Source: Arenicola marina
Lineage: Eukaryota; Annelida; Polychaeta; Arenicolidae
Reading direction: 5' to 3'
Assembly (NCBI GenBank): GCA_964019135.1
Contig: OZ025249.1
Location: forward strand, 3,534,001-3,598,000
DNA: 64,000 nucleotides
A program made the translations under genes and the position numbers. Every line of letters begins with the position of its first letter. Within the stretch, counting starts at the first letter, position 1. The notes beneath the pieces are model-generated. The model saw only the letters and a list, made by a program, of their open reading frames with translations, was not told the origin of the DNA and made no database searches. Below are positions 59,377-64,000 of this stretch, piece after piece.

Positions 59377-60600
59377 AGATAAGGGAGCGGGTGGTGTAAA
59401 AGAGTTGTGGTATCCATATAAGGTTCGATCGCTGAAGAGGTAATTAATTGTCACGGTAGACAGGAACAGTTACTTAAAGTGATAAGAAATATAGTAATAA
59501 CACAAGTAGATTGTCATCGACTTACAGCGGGTGAAAAGATATGACAGTAGGGCACGATGACAAAGCGTTTATTGGCCAATAGCATAACTTCTTGAAATAT
59601 TCCATAAACGTAAATGGTTTTCGACAAACAATGGTCACTTTAGTCTATTCTATTCCAGTAAGAATTTAGTTTATGTCAAATATCAAATGTATAAAATTCG
59701 TCAAAAACCTTTCTTGTTGGCCTTAGGTTGCAAAGCGTGGTTAAATACTTAAAAACCCGTACGGCATGTGCTATATAATATCAGTGTAAATGTAGAAAGT
59801 CAAAACTTTTCCTCTTATATAGCCAATACAATACATGCAAGTAATAGTACCAGGTTGTCAGTATTTTTCGTATCGTAAGCCAACAACAAACACTATATCG
59901 CCATCTGCCACAGTTTATGGCAGAACAAATAGCAGTCCTTTAAGTGGCAAGTAAGCTTCTAACAGTCAAGAATAGATCAATAAATACTAAAGATAAAAAA
60001 TATATTTCGCTAGTATAAAAACTTTACTTTGCGACTTTTAGGCAGTTTCTGACACGCTCAAACGTACTTGCAAGCATGAAGCTGTCTTTAGTCTCCATAG
60101 CATGAGACCATGAATAGAAACGAATTGTAAGCACTGATCCATAAACCGATTTGTTTAGGACCTCAGCAGGTTAAGCAACCCAGATCTTGTCCGGTCCCAT
60201 GACCTTTACTGGTTCATGACCTTCACTAGTTACACATATTCAAAATACTTTTGTCCCGTCTGCATCAAATACTTATCAACAGATATTATATACATATGTC
60301 ATGTCTATTTGCTCAACTTAACATGTTCTATTATGTGCATGTACATATATACAAAATATCTCACAAATATACAACTATGTTCTCGCACACACAAGCGCTG
60401 TGTAGCACGCGCGGCTATCTTTAGGACACGTGAGTCCAAGTAAACAGACATATATGGCAGTACACCTAACTGTACGAAACAAGCTTCTGAGGTATTCAAA
60501 TCCCTATATAGCATGCGAAAAATGAGTGACATATATATACAGATGATGGAGAAAAGACTCCGCGTAATGGCGCGTTAAGTACGTTTGCACGTGTTTACCA
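59377..60600. other. Spacer between the zinc-protein gene and XKR
   Basis: AT-rich. An AATAAA at 59979-59984 is a possible polyadenylation signal for the zinc-protein gene. The end of the interval has a short TA-dinucleotide run next to the 3' array of XKR. No exon is supported. Confidence 0.45.
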
Positions 60601-60615
60601 GTGATATATATATAT

Positions 60616-61291
60616 GCGAGCTGGCATGGGTACGACTGGACGATCCCGGCGGCAGTGCTGGCGAGCTGGCATGGGTACGACTGGACGATCCCGGCAGGGC
60701 TGGCGAGCTGGCATGGGTACGACTGGACGATCCCGGCAGGGCAGGCGAGCTGGCATGGGTACGACTGGACGATCCCGGCGGCAGTGCTTGCGAGCTGGCA
60801 TGGGTACGACTGGACGATCCCGGCGGCAGTGCTGGCGAGCTGGCATGGGTACGACTGGACGATCCCGGCAGGGCTGGCGAGCTGGCATGGGTACGACTGG
60901 ACGATCCCGGCAGGGCTGGCGAGCTGGCATGGGTACGACTGGACGATCCCGGCAGGGCAGGCGAGCTGGCATGGGTACGACTGGACGATCCCGGCGGCAG
61001 TGCTTGCGAGCTGGCATGGGTACGACTGGACGATCCCGGCGGCAGTGCTGGCGAGCTGGCATGGGTACGACTGGACGATCCCGGCAGGGCTGGCGAGCTG
61101 GCATGGGTACGACTGGACGATCCCGGCAGGGCAGGCGAGCTGGCATGGGTACGACTGGACGATCCCGGCGGCAGTGCTGGCGAGCTGGCGTGGGTACGAC
61201 TGGACGATCCCGGCGGCAGTGCTGGCGAGCTGGCGTGGGTACGACTGGACGATCCCGGCAGGGCTGGCGAGCTGGCATGGGTACGACTGGA
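60616..61291 (-). repeat. 42/45-bp minisatellite in the XKR 3' untranslated region
   Basis: About 15-16 units, alternating 45 bp and 42 bp, of GCGAGCTGGCATGGGTACGA plus CTGGACGATCCCGGC and either GGCAGTGCTG or a shorter AGGGCTG/AGGGCAG. It begins only a few nt past the XKR stop codon. Unit lengths are multiples of three and lack stops in several frames on both strands, giving open frames up to ~370 codons that do not continue the XKR frame. Confidence 0.9.
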
Positions 61292-61296
61292 CCCTG

Positions 61297-63171
61297 TTAG
61301 GCCTCGCTGGCCGTGTGAAGCCCGGTGCCAGGAGACCAGGCCTGGCGGCCCAGAGCCAGGTAGCTGCCGTCACACACAGTCCCCCCGCTGGTGTCCCGGC
61401 TGGCGTCAGAGGATCCAGGGCTGGTCTCGGTGAAGTGTCCGGAGTCGGACTGCCCCGCCGGACTCTCCTTGTCCTCCACCTCCCCGGGGTAGTACATGTA
61501 GGAGTCGCAGGACTCGAGACCCCCCGCCTCGCCCACCTCCTCCCAGCTCTCCAGGGTGTCCATCTCACCGGGCGCCACGCTGTCGTCATAGGGGGAGTCA
61601 GGCAGGCGCGGCCCTCCACCCCCCTCCTCCTCCTCCTCCTCCCAGTCAGACCCCCCAGAGTGGAGGAGGGAGAAGCGACTGAGGTCGACCCCCGAGGCGG
61701 TGAGGGTGGCGCACTGGCTGGGTCGTAGGCAGGCGCTGGCGTCCACGCTGTAGTGGTGGTAGTCGCTCGCCCCCTCCAGCCCCAGGGGCAGAATGCTGCT
61801 GCCCTCCACGAACGTGTCCCCGCGCCCCCGCTCCACCCCCTCCCCTACCCCTGCCCGCCGCAGGGTCTCCGGGGTGCAGGACTTGATGGGGGAGAGCTGG
61901 GAGGGGGTGGACACCTCCTTGTACTGGATGGGCAGGCGGCAGGAGGTCTGGGGCTTGAGGAGCCCCGCGCGCCGCCCCAACAGCTGCGACATGCTGTGGG
62001 GCCGACCCAGCAGCTGCCCCGCGCTGTGCGACTTACGGGCCGCCCTGGTCAGACCCAACTCACCCACAGCCTGAAACACACAAATCACAGATCAGAAAAA
62101 CCAAACAAGACAAATTTTTCAAGTTAACTCTGGTCCTCATGTAAAATGACTGAAGTGTAACAAACGCCAAAAGTCCGATTTCATGCGCTAAGAGAGCGTT
62201 CGGTATGTTTCGACATGAAGGCCAACGCTATCATAGGTTCAGCTAAGCTGAACTGTAACAGACACCAGGGAACGAAGCCTCATAGCGCACAAAATGTCAG
62301 AAAAATACGTAATTATTCTCCAATTATCGAACGAAAATCGGGCACCAAATGAACTCTGAAAATAAAACAGAAGATATCAAAAACTCCTCAGTAAACAATA
62401 GCGTGTGGTTGCCTAGCTACCTGAGTGTGCCTGATGGCGGGCGTGGACTGACAGTTGGGCAGTCGGTGAGTGACAGGTTTGCTGAGGACGCTGTCCTGCT
62501 CATGCGCATCGCACTCCTCGGGTAGAGGGCGCTTCCACCGGATGGGACCGCTCGGGTGGCAGAAGCGGTAGTACAGCACCATGCAGGTGACACCTGGTGG
62601 TGACCAAAGGAACCTTATGACACTGGTCTACACTAAAACAGGTAACACTTAACAAGCTTTGCGACACTAATCATTCGACACAATACCTCATCAGGCCCTG
62701 GCCTACTTTATGACGAACAGTGACGACTGTAATTAATAATAACCATGTAACAACTCCACAGTGGCACTACACAACTGAAAAAAGGTAAGACACTTGAAAA
62801 CATAAAGCTTGCTTGTGTACAAAAAAAAAAGAACAAGAGGCCCTCTCCCAGTCTCGGTGGTGGAGGCCCCTACTACGCCGCGGACTCACCGACGAAGAAG
62901 CAGAATGTGGCCGAGGCGAGGACGAGGGTGTTGTACCAGGCGTCGTGCTCCCGGAAGGGGTACCAGGCGGCCAGCAGCGCGGTGTTCTCCAGCAGCGCCA
63001 GGCTGTAGAAGGCCGCCACCCGCCACCGACTGCGGCCCTCCTTCAGGTTGAAGAACGAGAAGCTGTACACCACGGCCACGATGCAGTCGAAGAGGAACTC
63101 CTCCAGGCGAGACGGGCAGAAGTCGGTGTTCTGGAGGACCACCCAGATGGTCATCAGCAGCCAGTGGACGC
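61297..63171 (-). CDS. XK-related (XKR) membrane protein, C-terminal exons (partial)
   Basis: XKR proteins are multi-pass plasma-membrane proteins; some members are caspase-activated phospholipid scramblases. Exons: 62890-63171, 62421-62593 and 61297-62070; phases 1, 1 and 0, stop TAA at 61297-61299; 410 codons including stop are reconstructed. The first exon reads VHWLLMTIWVVLQNTDFC, then FDCIVAVVYSFSFFNLKEGR and FYSLALLENTALLAAWYPF, the conserved XKR membrane core. The next has GVTCMVLYYRFCHPSGPIRW. The last exon is a 257-residue acidic/Ser-rich cytoplasmic tail with an EEEEEE run. The preceding exon lies right of the window; the array at 63286-64000 repeats its end (VVMLG), which joins in phase to VHWLLM, as in XKR6-like proteins. 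It looks closest to XKR4/6/7, but I cannot assign the paralogue. Confidence 0.85.
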
Positions 63172-63285
63172 CTGGGGGACGGGAAGGACACCGTGAGACA
63201 CATCATGACGTGAGATATACGGTAAGGGAGACAACAGTAGCACACTCGGAAACTCTCGACCCAGGACCCCTCCCCCCCATATCGG

Positions 63286-64000
63286 GCACTGGGGCGACCC
63301 AGACCCCACTCACCGAGCACGACCCAGACCCCACTCACCGAGCAGAGGACGACCCAGACCCCACTCACCGAGCACGACCCAGACCCCACTCACCGAGCAG
63401 AGGACGACCCAGATCCCACTCACCGAGCACGACCCAGACCCCACTCACCGAGCATGACAACGACCCAGGAATGGAATGTTGGTGTTTTAGGCCACTTTTG
63501 TGCACATACAGGCTAAATTGGGCCAAGGAACCTCCCGAGACGATGAAGGATGAAGGAATGAAACATGCCCCAGATTAGGTGCCCGAGCCCGGATTCGAAC
63601 CCAGGACCTATTGATCTGCGGTCTAGTGCGCTAACCACTACACCAGGGAGGCCCCCTGACAACGACCCAGACCCCACTCACCGAGCACGACCCAGACCCC
63701 ACTCACCGAGCATGACAACGACCCAGACCCCACTCACCGAGCAAGACCCAGACCCCACTCACCGAGCACGACCCAGACCCCACTCACCGAGCACGACCCA
63801 GACCCCACTCACCGAGCACGACCCAGACCCCACTCACCGAGCATGACAACGACCCAGACCCCACTCACCGAGCACGACCCAGACCCCACTCACCGAGCAT
63901 GACAACGACCCAGACCCCACTCACCGAGCACGACCCAGACCCCACTCACCGAGCACGACCCAGACCCCACTCACCGAGCACGACCCAGACCCCACTCACC
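63286..64000 (-). repeat. 25-bp repeat of an XKR exon end and donor (runs off the right edge)
   Basis: In the XKR sense the unit is CTCG|GTGAGTGGGGTCTGGGTCGTG (25 bp, about 20 units), some carrying TTGTCATGCTCG, which encodes the exon end V-M-L-G. Each unit holds a perfect GTGAGT donor. The true exon should lie just right of the window. The array is interrupted by a SINE at 63469-63656. Confidence 0.9.
63469..63656 (-). mobile_element. tRNA-derived SINE (family B) inserted in the XKR donor array
   Basis: On the minus strand the head reads GCCTCCCTGGTGTAGTGGTT then AGCGCACTAGACCGC and, further on, GGTTCGAATCCGG: pol III A and B boxes of a tRNA-like promoter. The tail (GGGGCATGTTTCATTCC ... 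CGGGAGGTTCCTTGGCCC) matches the fragment at 23811-23890. It is flanked by TGACAACGACCCAG at 63455-63468 and 63657-63670, a 14-bp target-site duplication, though the flanks are themselves repeat units. Confidence 0.82.

Noticed and set aside
60585-61728. Plus-strand frames of 282-375 codons over the XKR 3' region
   Set aside because: Antisense readings of the 42/45-bp repeat continuing into the antisense of the XKR exon.
63588-63656. Functional tRNA gene on the minus strand
   Set aside because: The B-box and A-box region is continuous with a SINE body seen again at 23,811, and the insertion has target-site duplications.

Overview
This is eukaryotic (metazoan) genomic DNA. It holds intron-split genes with GT-AG boundaries, tRNA-derived SINEs, LINE fragments and a hAT-like DNA transposon. 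About 40% of the window is tandem minisatellite. The gene set is SLC28, AGBL5, PLGRKT, BSDC1 and XKR. Several minisatellites straddle exon/intron boundaries, a peculiarity I recall from amphioxus ('mirage' minisatellites at Adh; recalled, not checked). A lancelet (Branchiostoma-like) is therefore my best guess, though another invertebrate deuterostome is possible.

Layout. 1-7.6 kb, + strand: a 37-bp array and the last three exons of an SLC28 concentrative nucleoside transporter. 7.1-9.4 kb: a SINE, a 40-bp palindrome and two LINE 3' fragments, one with clear target-site duplications. 10.7-23.7 kb, - strand: a complete 16-exon AGBL5/CCP5 tubulin deglutamylase. 28.0-38.2 kb, - strand: PLGRKT in four coding exons, whose last intron contains a hAT-like element and a 7.9-kb 29-bp array. 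39.8-56.0 kb, + strand: BSDC1 in ten coding exons, head-to-head with PLGRKT. 57.5-57.9 kb: a LINE tail. 58.2-59.4 kb, + strand: a small Cys/His-rich zinc-binding protein. 61.3-64 kb, - strand: the C-terminal part of an XK-related (XKR) membrane protein that continues past the right edge.

The genes are ordinary single-copy animal genes with no shared pathway. I rebuilt the exon models by hand from splice consensus, phase continuity and family similarity. For AGBL5, BSDC1, PLGRKT and the zinc protein every phase closes and the total length is divisible by three.

The unusual content is the minisatellites. At least eight of thirteen main arrays are built from a real splice junction of the host gene, in the gene's own sense. 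Each unit carries the last or first few exon codons plus the donor or acceptor, so the true boundary is followed or preceded by about 3 to 140 near-identical decoys. In the first array every unit reads pyrimidine tract-CAG|GTACGT, so each is both an acceptor-like and a donor-like site, which is the layout of a recursive-splicing ratchet point. Long open frames inside the arrays are artefacts of repeat length and composition, not genes.
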